Assembly: GCA_037903475.1 (NCBI GenBank)
Contig: JBAJFG010000240.1
Span: 1 to 64,000 of the forward strand
Reading direction: 5' to 3'
Origin: Ancylostoma caninum
Taxonomy: Eukaryota > Nematoda > Chromadorea > Rhabditida > Ancylostomatidae
DNA length: 64,000 nucleotides
Shown: positions 53,196 through 64,000 of the stretch, in pieces
Layout of the letters: each line of letters begins with the position of its first letter
How positions within the stretch are numbered: position 1 is the first letter of the stretch
Made by a program: the position numbers and the translations under genes
The notes under the pieces: model-generated
Database searches by the model: none
What the model was told of the DNA's origin: nothing
What the model saw: only the letters and a program-made list of their open reading frames with translations

Positions 53196-56100
53196 AATAA
53201 GCTCACCCTGAGACGTTTGCAGAGGTCTTGTTGTTGGTGATAACATGGAAAATCAGCTTGTTTTCAGGAAAAAGTCTGTGCTAGACTATTGTCAGTAAAA
53301 ATTGAGGCTACAAATGAGTGGATGTTTATGCTGAAAAACCCATTCCTGCTGAGTCACATCAGTTTTAAATGAAAATATAGGAAATTGACGAGCCGCGCAT
53401 TTTCGGAAACTCATTTTGAATGAAGGGAATGCATGTGATTCGAAGCTGTGAAGGGACAGGTACGTATATGGATGGGGTAAAGGAAGTTCCTCTATAATGT
53501 AGAAGTCCAGATGAGATCGACAGCACGAGACGCGGAAGTATAAACGTCTTTAGCGATTCCTGCTCGTACATGCCTATTACAATTACAGAAGCAAGTGAAC
53601 CAGACACCATCACAGCGTGTGCGTGGTCTTCGCCAATTTCAATATTGTCAAGTCAATTCGGCTGACAGGTGGCAAGCTGTGTTTATAGTCCATCGAGAGG
53701 CGAAGGCGCCTGATGCGCCAGTTAGTGAAGCTTCTAGGCCTAAAAAACTGGATGAAAAAGGAAACAACGACAGCCCCTATCCCAGAATATCGATGAGATC
53801 GTAGCATCGCACCCTGAAGCAGGTGCGACACGAATTCAGTCCACCGCATGTTTTTTTTTCTCAAAGGAAAGTGTATAAACAGGCTCCGACTGGGGTCGGC
53901 GTTGTCTCTACACGAGAGTATCCACCAACTGCCACTGCACGCACGAGTTTCCCTACAGGACAATCCGCTCTTGAACAGTTTTCGTGCGCGCGTCGGTCAC
54001 GCCGTGGTGAAGTATAAACACAGTTACGCCGCGATTAAGCTCAGATTGTTGTATGTCGCCCTTCGATTTGATTCGAGGAGTCTTCAAGAGCCGCCGCTAC
54101 ACTGCAGTTGGAGTATAAGACCCCTCCGTAGCTGCCGCTCTGCGCCACCGATTCACACACTTGTCGTGATTGTTGCCTATGCTTTGCTGATGCTGGCGTT
54201 GGTGTTATCGGCGATGACGACGATAACAACGACGACACGGCTTAACACACAATTGTTATGATACTCTGTGTATCTTTAGCATTATTCTCATATTGTATTT
54301 ATTTGTTAGCGTGTTTACATGTCTTCAGGATTATTTCCATGCTGTGCTTGCATCTATATGTATTACTTGTTCACGTCATTGCTTACGGAGGTGGTTTGGT
54401 TCATTTTCTCTACTTTTGGTCTATTGTTTTCCGTTGTTTTTTGAGCTTTCCTCTCATTCGAGGTGGCGCTTCCGAATGGATTATGAGGGTAAATTATCCT
54501 TGGGTTCTTTCGTCAGGTTATTTGCAAAAAGCAGTACAGAAGGAATTGAGAAGGGTTGCGCTCCATGATCTAGGCCTGAGGAGAAAGTTCGAGCAAAGAA
54601 TACTTCTAGCTGTGATCAAGAGATATTTTTATTGCTCGATGCATTCAGATAGCCAACATATTCTCTAGCGCAATATTAAAATGACAGGAAGAGTATTAGG
54701 AAGAGTGATCGTTCGACGAGCAACGAGCTCGGGGAGCTTGTTTCTACAGAATTCCTCTTGGAACACCATCGAATTCCTGTTTATAGACCACCATTTTTAC
54801 GTTATTCCTATTTACACATGTACATACATAGTACAGATTTTCATAAAAGTTTATAATCTGTCCTGTTCTTCGTATTTATGACTACTCTCACGAAGTGAGC
54901 AAATACGTAAATTGCGGGAAGTGACCAGAAGTGGCGAAAGCAGTCAGAAGAAAGTCGAAAACGTGGTCCTACCCTTGCTGAGTACATACCTAAAGACCTG
55001 TTGCATATCCCAAAATAAAATCCTTAGCAGAGTCATACTTTAGCAGAGTCATTCTTTTTTTTTGAATGGACTTATATTCCCTAGGAAATTCTGCTTGTAG
55101 AGCTACTCTAATAACGCGAAAACTAAACGTTTCTAAAGAAACTCCTAGATTTTTTTAGAAATATGCTGCTATTGCACATAGAATAACTGAAAACTGTCCA
55201 AGTGGTGAATGAAGTTTGCTATGAGCTGAAAGGCAAAGGTTTTTAGAGCTTTTAGGGCACAAATTATTGCGTGAGCAGGACTTGAAAGATTGAAAGACCG
55301 GCACGATGTTTGGACCTTAACGAGAAATGGACATGTGATAGTATGTAATGGGTGCCCACTGAACATGGAGACATCTAATGGATACCTATCATTCTTTAAT
55401 AAGTCTGCTCTATTATGTGAGCCCCAGTGGATATAGGGAGTCTAGTCGTGCTCATTTAGAAAAAAAGATGCCCAGATCTCGTTCCTTGAGTTAATGGACG
55501 AAGTTATGGGGACTACCCGAAAAAGTAGTAATTTATGTCTGTATAGCAGGAGGATTGAGCATGTACAGGGTAAAGTACAGGGTGAAATTATACAACTATT
55601 CTGCTGATGAGTGCAGCAGGTTGTCCGGATGGGGAGGGAGGGGATGGGTGAGTAAGGAAGTATCAGTTCTAGCAACTTTGGGGAGCTTTGTAGAAAATAA
55701 CTCCACGCCTGAGAAAAAGAAGTTAGGATTCTCCAAACTCAAGAGTAAAAGGGGAGGGAGACAACCTGGTGCGTGGCTAAAACAGCATGGCTTATTGTTT
55801 ACTCTGAGACCCTAGGAAAAAACCTCAGAACTTGAAATCAACGAGAACTTGTCCCATAGACTTCCGCGCACTTCCTGTTAACTCATCTACGGTGCTAGGG
55901 GACTTTAACATACCAAAAGTATCGTGTTCTTTTTAGCCAAATCAGATCGAGTCGAAACGGGAACGTTTTACATGAAGTAGCTATCGAAAAGTTCGTCAAA
56001 TTTGATTGTACGTCTACAACTTCTTTCGAGGAAGTGAATAGAAATTGAGATTTTCATATAATTACTAGTAGACACTGAAAATGTGGAATAGAAGCAGGTT

Positions 56101-57433
56101 ACATGTTCCTTACTTTGTTGACTACTTCCTTGAAGGAAAAATTTTATTCGCAGAAGTCAAAATCTGTGGATTGATGTCACACACAATGTCCCAGAATGAA
56201 ACCATCTGAACGAATCGTAAACGAAATGGCTTTTCATCAACTCATATCTGCTAGAAAACGTATACGCCCTGACATTTACGGCCTGTATATGCCCTCTCAT
56301 TTATCAAATTCCCGAGGTCATCCTAGAGATGAACCACCATGGATGTTTCTGTCACCCTAGCTCTTTCCCTAGCAGCGCCGTTTACAACGCAATGCTGCAG
56401 GCGACCATATTTCAACTAAAGTTGGAGTACTCGGTTCCAATCCATTTCTCCTTCGAAAACTCCATTTAGTACATCTAGTTGCAGAGCGAACTGCAGGTTT
56501 GTGCTCATCACTAAGAGCTTTGGATTTTTTCTTGCTCGAGAAAGAAAATACACCAAGGAATCTGTGAATGATAAAGATGAACGCAATGCTGCAGCCGACT
56601 TTTTCCTGGTTTTCCGGAATTTTCCTGGCCGTATGACAACTAATGTCGCTTCGAATTCGATGAGTTAAGCTTTGCTACAGTGCAACGAACTTTGCGATCC
56701 ACCGTAGCGATGGCTTAGCGTAAGTTACCTGCAGAGGAGAGGGCTAATCCAGTTGGACTTTGATGGATTGGGCTAAATGAGGCAACTGTAAAACAAAATT
56801 GTCTAGGTACTTAAGTATGAAATCCTGTAGGCGAGGCAAGGAGACGTGCATACTAGCCATTACTACTACTCACTTGTGCGTTGCTGGAACTATTTAGCTT
56901 ATTGTTTACCCTAGCACCCATTCACCTACGTACACTTCCGTTTAACCCATCTAAGCCACTAGGTGACTTCTACTAACCAAAGGTGCTTGCTTTTCCTAGC
57001 TATAAGAGACTAGGTTGAAACAGAAAGTTCAAGAAAATTCTACTGTTGAAGACCAGGGATGAGAGGATACGAGATTTTCCACGACCCGGATAACGATGCG
57101 GACAACGGATAGACCAAAATTAACCGGATAACGGATAACCGATAGGCCAAAACCTACGGATAACGGTGAAACGGCAAGCCGGATACGGACAATTCGCTCA
57201 ACCCTGTTAAGGACTCACCTGGAAGAAGATTTGTGGGATCTTTAAAGTCATCTAGACATTTTCAGTGATTATTTAGAGGACGCGAGATTTTTTAAAATCA
57301 AGTTGGGAATTAAGTAAGGGAACAGGAAGGCATCATCAAGTCTACATTTCAGCAAAGGTTTCAGCGTCTTCGCCGTCGCCAGAGCTCAGGCAGCCATGTA
57401 CTTAGACATGATGATTCGATCCATGAAAGTTCT
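53196..57433. other. Intergenic stretch with a GC-rich island, no supported gene
   Basis: The part at about 53870-54245 is CpG-rich compared with its surroundings. It contains three TATAA-like words (GTGTATAAACAG, AGTATAAACACAG, GAGTATAAGACC) at about 53870, 54013 and 54113, which could mark promoters. Open frames on both strands over it (137 aa plus, 117 aa minus) have no recognised domain. At 57060-57190 a short GGATAAC-like phrase repeats several times. Confidence 0.4.
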
Positions 57434-57500
57434 TCTTAAATTAATTGTTTTTTCAGGCCTGAGGGTTTCTTCAGGCCTGAAAAAAACTATTAATTTGAGA
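57434..57500. repeat. Inverted repeat with about 28-bp arms
   Basis: The left arm (CTTAAATTAATTGTTTTTTC then AGGCCTGA, 57434-57461) pairs with the right arm (TCAGGCCTGA then AAAAAAACTATTAATTTGAG, about 57470-57500) around an 8-bp loop. There are about three mismatches. Each arm also holds the 10-bp palindrome TCAGGCCTGA. Confidence 0.8.
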
Positions 57501-60500
57501 AAAAAACAACATCAGTGAGCCAATGAGCCATATTGAACCTTTCAATCTTTCGTGAAATTTTGTTGACAGATCTTTCTTTCTGCAATCTTACCACTCTAGC
57601 ATTCCATTACGAGTTTCTAGAAATTGTTAATGGTTTTAAAATACTAATCAGAATTGAAATTTAAAATACGGAATCATTTGAAAGTATTTAGAGAGTTTTA
57701 AATGCACCATTTTTCCGAGAATTTTCTTGTAATTTCGCATAATCTTGATCCTAGGAAGCATGCATAACTGAGATTACCCAGGGCAAACCTGTTGACACTA
57801 CACCAATTTACCCATCGTTAACATATGCGTCAACACGTTTACTCGGAGTAACGTCAATTATGCATCCAGGCCCGGGATCTGATTCGGGAAAGAGCACTGT
57901 TGTCATCACTGCGGTTTTGTTTTACTAGTCTCTCATTTACCTACAGGAAGTCAAAGTCACTCGAAAACTTCATTTTCTAGTTTCTTAAGGCTTGAACTAG
58001 GTTTTCTAGCGCATTTCCTTGCGTTTTTTCATAAGTAAAAAGACTTCCATATTATCAATTGGGTCATAAAATGTCTTCTTATACTTCTACTTAGTTATTT
58101 CTGTATAGAACATCGAGAAAACCGCTCTATTATTAACTTATCTATCCATTTTTGTTTCTTTCTGTCTGCTTTGCCTAGTTCTTTGCCCATTTGGTTACCA
58201 TATGAACGCACCTAACGTAAAACTACCTAGATAGATGAGCAAAGGTAAACAATTTGTTAACAAACAAGTGATCAAATGAGTTTGTGAAAAAGCATTCTTG
58301 TTCAGATGGCTCCACTTAGGAAAGCAACCTTTCCAACTAGGCTTTTGGTTTTGCTTCCAGCAAGATTTGTATAGTCATCGCCGTTTGCCAACGTAGCAAT
58401 TCTTGTTTGATATAAACATTGGCCGCTACCAATAAACACAACGAGACATGCTCTTAGTGAAATTATTCTCAGTAAGATAGTAGTGGTCATTTTTCACGTA
58501 ATGACCTTGGGACTGTTTTGCTGCTAGAATTCCCTTTTTCTGCCTTTTTTTTTTCTTAAAATTGAATTTAGCTATACCATTTCAAAACTTAGCCAATTTT
58601 TCAGAACTTCAACAGCCTTTGCTCTATGGACTGAAACAAGAATGAAGCAAGAATTGAATCACTCACAACTGTTCCTGCGGCATTAGTTACCATTAGCAAA
58701 TGAAATAGTTACCCAATTTTATGCCCAACATATCCGAAATTGTGTTTTTTTTTTTCAATTTTCGAAGAACTTTCTGAAAAATTTCTGCAGTTCTCCTCCA
58801 TTTGTTCGAATCATTTTAAAAAGACAGCTAGTCCAGCTCAGCTTATCATGCCTTTTCTGCCTCTGTGAGAGAGACCTGGATGCATCATTGAGATTACCCA
58901 TGGTAGACATGTTAAGATAACCAAATTTACTATTCACGTGGCCCCGGTTAGGATATTTACCCGTGTGCGACGTTCTGTACCCAACTACCATCCATGGGTA
59001 AGGTTACATACGTATGCTAAGTGCTGCAGAGTGCCTGAAATGCTTTTCTTTTAAGAACCTCAATCCTCAGCATGATATGGGGAGGCGAGGTCTTAAATCT
59101 TACCCAAGGGTTCAATACTACCCATCCTTCCAGTGATGCATCCGAGCCCAGGCGGCAATTCTCATGATTCTTTCCCAAGTCCTCACACTTTCACCTTGAG
59201 AAAGAAATTTCGAGATTTCGACGGGAATTTCAGATCAATTTTGGGTTTGAAAATTCAATTATTTTTTTTCTGTAGAACCTACTTCGCTCGCTCAATGATT
59301 ATCAGGAACGATTAATTCGTTAATCCACTACGTTGTTCTCCTTCCCTATTTTCTGATATTTTTCTCTGGGAGACGACACAGCATGTACAAAAAGCTGGTA
59401 TAGATGGCAGACCCAATCTCTGGGATATGCTAGAATATATGCCTCATTTGAAGAATTTTCTTCTATTCTCGGTATTAAATTCATTACTTGACGGAAATGC
59501 ATTTCCTGAGGGCAATTAGAGAAAATTTGGGGAAAAAACTCCCTGCTAAGAGAGAAATTCTGTATCTTGCAGTTGCTGAGGTTTTTCCAAAGGTCCTTCC
59601 ATAGGAAAAATGAAAATCCTAGCAAAAATAAACAGCAAAATAGTTGAAAATAAAATAACTGATCAAAGTGAAGGTGATATCAACTGGGCAACACCTCCTC
59701 CATGGAAGACTCGCAGTAGTGATCGAAAACCTGAAGAAACCTCGAAATATTTCCTCCTCCCCCCCCCCCCCCCATCTGTCCTCATCCAGCCTCCCTACTC
59801 GGCTAAAAAACACCCTTTTTCTCTTCGTCACTATAGAAACACCCAAAGTTTGTCATGATTTCTTTCGAATGTGGCTTTTCTCTCCACAGATGTCAATGCT
59901 TTGACCTAACATCGAGTCAGGGTGTTTTCAGTGCATTTCTATTTTCGGAGAATTTACTGGAAATCAGGAAGTGTGTCGAGGATTGCTCCATCTACAACTC
60001 CAACATGTACTTTAGCAGCGACACTCTAGCGACACTCTGGATTTATTCCATACATGGCTTCGTTTCTTGGAGCTTTTTCCTTCAAAACTCGCTCCTTTTA
60101 GAATGGAGCACTAAAACTATCTGCTTCCAAGCTCCAGAGATTCCTAGAATTCTTCTAATTAGTCCATTTATACTGTAAATACCTATGAATACTTTTTGGA
60201 TTAGTTGTGCAAGAGAGTTTTTTCTGAAACCCCTTTTCCTTCTTCAGTATTTCATAGCTCCTTCTATATTTGGTGCCGAATAAAATCGAATAACTCAATT
60301 AATTTAATTATTTTCGCGGGTACCGTTCAGAGAAATTCAGATGTTCAGCCGAGGAGATAGCCCTTAATCCCTTATTAGCTCTCCTGAGGTGTTTTAATGC
60401 TCCCTCTTTTTTCGAACATTGGCGTTTTCAGCTTATTAGGAATCGAATTTTTGATATTTTTGATTAGTAATTATTACTCAATCTATTACTCGATTCTAGG

Positions 60501-61767
60501 TATAGTTCCTCTTACTTACGTCCTGCTGCTATGTGTGCTGTGTATAACTGTCCCATCGCCAATCTTTACTCTTAGCTGATACATTGTTGATCACATGACT
60601 TCCTGAGTCATCTCAGCCGAAGCCAGCAACAGATTAACTGCGTGCATTGTGCATCCGGATTAGGGTGTTCAACGATCAGCCTTTCTCTTTTTCTATCTTT
60701 ATCCTTAGAGCATGTCTGTCAATGAAATGCAAAGCTGTCAAACATCGCACAACTCTCAGGAAGCAATTCATTTTCTAATGATGTACTTCCGATTTTCTTG
60801 GAACAACTCGTTAATTCTGGGTGATTTAGGAGAATTTCCTGGATTTAATCTCCGACCGCTGAAGTTTTCAAGGAGAGTTCCCATAAACTTCCTCTTCATC
60901 TTGGATGGCGTGACTTTTTCCACTTACTCAACATCCCAACACAGTAATCGGCTCATTGAAGGGTTATTCTACATCCTCATAAGGAATCGTGTCTAAATTC
61001 TGATACACATCCTCTGCCGATCTTTTTTTTTATGAAAAATCTCGAAAATGATTGCGAGGGGACGCCGCCGTCAAGCTTCATGGCCACATTTTGGAAGTGA
61101 CCTCGAAGCGTTCACTGCTTCCAGGGACGACCTGCTTCTTCTCGAGCAGCTCTTAACTCTAGATACTAAACTCTGAACAAGTGACATTATCACAGTTGCA
61201 GACAGAGGGTTTTTTCAGAAAAAAATTTGCTCTTTTTTTTTGGACTCGGAAAGCTACTTACTACCAAGCGGACTTAGAAAAGCAGTGTATCCTATGTACA
61301 TATGCGTACGGATTCAGTTATGTACAGGATACAGATCCATTGAGCAGCCTCAGCGACATCTTGAGCATCGACTGAATTCTGGAAAAAGCAGCTGTCTGAA
61401 GAGTTATTCTTTATCGTGGGGCAAGCCAGTTCTAAGGCTCAAGACTTAAAAAATTTTGTTTTCAAACCAAATGACGAAGCAGCTTTGATATGCTGAGAAA
61501 GGGATCGAAAAGTACAGGACACTTCATCCAAAAATAACAAATTGGGAGGGAAAATGCGCTTTGGTTGAACATGTCCACATCTACACCTAAAAGAGCGGAT
61601 CTCATCCGTGCAGAAAGCTATTTTGAGTCCTAGAAAATCCTAGGAAGCTCAATAGATCATATGGGACTATCCGAAAACTTACATTTCGCTTATTATTTAG
61701 TTAACATATTATCTCGTGGAGACATACTGAAAATAGGATGGCTCATTTTATTTGAGTGGGGGTTTAG
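57501..61767. other. Intergenic stretch, no supported gene
   Basis: AT-rich with short overlapping open frames; no motifs recognised. A C run of about 15 lies at 59759-59773. I see no exon series with consistent splice sites. Confidence 0.4.
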
Positions 61768-62525
61768 TAAGCCTAACCCTATGAATGGGTTTAAGGCTTA
61801 TTGTTAGGCTTAGGCTTCACAGGAGTGGCCCCACCCAATTCCCTTTTCACCTAAAGTTCTAAGATAAACTACGATAAGTGTAAGTGTAAGTAAGATTGGA
61901 CACCATTTGTATGCTGCATCGCGTGCGCGCATAGCTCAGTGGGTTGAGCGAATGATCGACGTTGTGGTGGTCAGGGGATCGAATCCTGCCCTGTGACCCC
62001 GTTTTGCAAATGCACATAGCATGCTGTCTACGACTGCTGCAGTTATCTAACAAACTCCAACATAAAAAGTAGCCCGGATGGCTCAGTGGTTCGAGCGGCA
62101 GATTGCAATCTGTCCCTATCGCTGGTTCCACTCCGTTGGAGATCCAGAGTTAAGTATCGCAGTGTTTGGGGTTCACTGCTTGCAACGTCCCCCGTGATCT
62201 CCTTCGGGTAGTCCAGGAAGGCATCCGGCAACGTTTTGCATAAATTTCGAAGATAAACTACGATAAGTGTAAGTGCAAGTAATTGTAATAGTGTAAGTAA
62301 TAGTGAAAAACCACTTTTTCAAAGTTGAGGGAAACCGGGAGAGAGTAACTCCGCCGCAAAGGACTACTCCCCCTGCTCTATAGCCTTAACATCTCCACTG
62401 CACTTTGTCTACTAAGACAAAAAATTGTATTTTCCTTCGCTTTCTCCTAAGCTCGAATGATTTATAGCTCATTAATACCGGGGCGCCGGAGAGCCCACTT
62501 GCAGTGGCTGCCGGACCCGACTGTA
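61768..62525 (+). mobile_element. Left-truncated second copy of the TIR/SINE composite element
   Basis: From TAAGCCTAACCC onward it follows the element at 30398-31529: the TTAGGC-bearing stem, both tRNA-like heads (about 61927-61998 and 62072-62143), the body, and the right terminal inverted repeat ending GACTGTA at 62525. The left terminal repeat is absent. The segment of about 285 bp at 31065-31348 of the other copy is missing here, with the flanks joined cleanly. Identity in shared parts is high by eye. Confidence 0.85.
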
Positions 62526-64000
62526 GGAACCATTTCAAACGATCGGGAGAGAAAACAATTTGCGGCCCCTCTCAACCTTCGTTTGGAGTTTTTGATGTTT
62601 TCACAATTTCTCATAGTACCGAAATACACCATCCCTTAAAATGAGCTTTTTTATGGAAAAAGTAGGATCTATATCTATACTTAAAGGGTAGGAAGTTTGA
62701 AAGCTACCACTTATAGAAAATGAGTAGTTTCATCAAAATCACATAACAAATAAATAAATAATCCTGGGACCGGACAAAAAATTTCGGCTTTGTACAGAAT
62801 GAACGGAAGAATGTGCGGTGGAACAATTCTACAAGATGATTGCAGAATAAAAGAACGACTGCACTGCTTGTCTAACAGGGCCAGTTAGTATCCACCAGTC
62901 GTTATAGCCGGAATTCTTTTCTTGGCAGTGGATTCAGGTTGGAAAAGAACTGCATGCATTTTTGATTAAATTAATTGCTCGCCGAGTACACTTCTGGAGA
63001 GTTGTTAGTAAATTTTCTTTACGGTTGCTCTAATTCTTTTACGAGAAGTGGTCCTTCTAATATATTATGAAACTTTTTGTGGTCTATGCGCATGCCGTAC
63101 TGGTTCACTCCCTTTTCCTCTACTATTTATTGGATCGAAGTTTGGTCTAAACTAAATATATTTCAGCTCCTCTGCGCGTTTTCCGGTAGGTTTTATGTGT
63201 TTAGTTCCTTGTTAGTGATCTTTCCACTACTACACCACTACCTTACTGTATGAGTGCCTCTATTGATGATAAATACGTGAACAAACAATCAAATAAATAG
63301 ATTAACACTCAGTGATTGCAATGTTTTCTTCAAAAACCAGTACCTTCTAGAGAGCTCTGAACCCCTTTCCAATATTAACGGTACCAGCAATTCCACAGTA
63401 ACAGAAGATTTGTCAATTCTGTAGACAAAAAAAAATGATTTTAACGAACCATTCAGTCAATCCTAGTGGTTCACTTAAAAGCCAGATCCAGACATAGCCC
63501 GCTAGCTCAATTCGGGGCCAAATCGCGCCAGAATTCGGCTACTGCAAATAATTCCACGGTTTACGTGCCGCGCGAATCACCCCTAAATGTCGTGGAGTGA
63601 GCCTCAAAGACGCTGTCCCTCCTAGCGCTGCTGTCATAAATGGGGCGTGGCCTCGTGGAATCAGCTCCGAGTTGAGCAGCAGTGGCAGCAGTCCGGCTGT
63701 GTCTGCTGCTGCTGTTCTCGACACCACTGCCATCCCCGTCGTGTAGTGTCAGCATTGAAAACATCTTGGGTTTGTTGTGATGTGTCGCGCCGCAACCAGA
63801 GCCTAGCCGGCCGCCGAAGAGCCGGCGCTGAACTGTGTCGGATATAATTGCCAGCTTCTCATGTCTCATTTGCATCTAACCCTTTGTAATTTTCTACTAA
63901 GTGCCAGTTTTGAGCGGCTTAAATGCTACTATTAGCAGAGGATACAGCACCTTGAGGAGGATTTTCTTAGAAATGCACGAACCTCCTTCAAATTTAGGCT
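62526..64000. other. Intergenic end of window, GC-rich island near the edge
   Basis: AT-rich up to about 63530. From there to about 63850 it is rich in CpG and GCAGCAG/CTGCTG triplets, with open frames on both strands (104 aa minus at 63875-63561, 66 aa plus at 63647-63847). No domain is recognised. It could be a promoter or first exon of a gene that continues beyond the window. Confidence 0.35.

Overview
The window looks like nuclear DNA of a nematode, most likely a strongylid (hookworm-type) worm. Three things support this. Genes are cut into many small exons by GT-AG introns with TTTCAG/TTCCAG acceptors. One gene is a seven-transmembrane receptor resembling nematode chemoreceptors of the Sra/Srab/Sre type. 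The spacers are full of tRNA-derived SINEs, MITEs, a 118-bp satellite and TTAGGC-like (nematode telomeric hexamer) sequence. No bacterial, viral or organellar genes were seen. The species is an inference.

Four protein genes could be assembled exon by exon with consistent reading phase. (1) 3918-1582, minus: a complete LanC-like (LANCL) protein, 10 exons, about 395 aa, with all three zinc ligands and one probable GC-AG intron. (2) 15523-19196, plus: a complete membrane-anchored short-chain dehydrogenase/reductase of the SDR42E / 3-beta-HSD-like type, 8 exons, 371 aa, with the GxxGxxG and YxxxK motifs. (3) 21449-27322, plus: a secreted, cysteine-rich protein of about 604 aa in 17 exons, resembling the nematode/arthropod DUF7042-DUF7045 family, with a signal peptide and a hydrophobic C-terminal tail that suggests a GPI anchor or membrane anchor. 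(4) 34300-31922, minus: a 7TM chemoreceptor-like gene, 6 exons, with an apparent frame break near the last membrane segment.

The rest, especially 34.3-64 kb, has no gene I can support. It holds dispersed repeats: a 118-bp tandem satellite (about 4.66-5.5 kb) with a diverged relative at 29.1-29.8 kb; an 88-bp-arm near-perfect inverted repeat (7983-8178); a SINE with 12-bp target duplications (27660-27951); a roughly 1.1-kb element with Tc1/mariner-like TA/CAGT termini that carries two tRNA-like modules (30398-31529) and a truncated copy (61768-62525); a 281-bp hAT-type MITE with an 8-bp target duplication (38940-39220); and a 243-bp tandem duplication (52278-52767).

The four genes have unrelated roles (peptide/glutathione-linked LanC fold, lipid or sterol oxidoreduction, cell-surface protein, chemoreception) and nothing suggests an operon or joint pathway. 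I did not find a convincing new multi-gene system. The most notable items are the repeat architecture, the GC-AG intron and the receptor frame break. All exon borders were read by eye, without alignment or transcript data.
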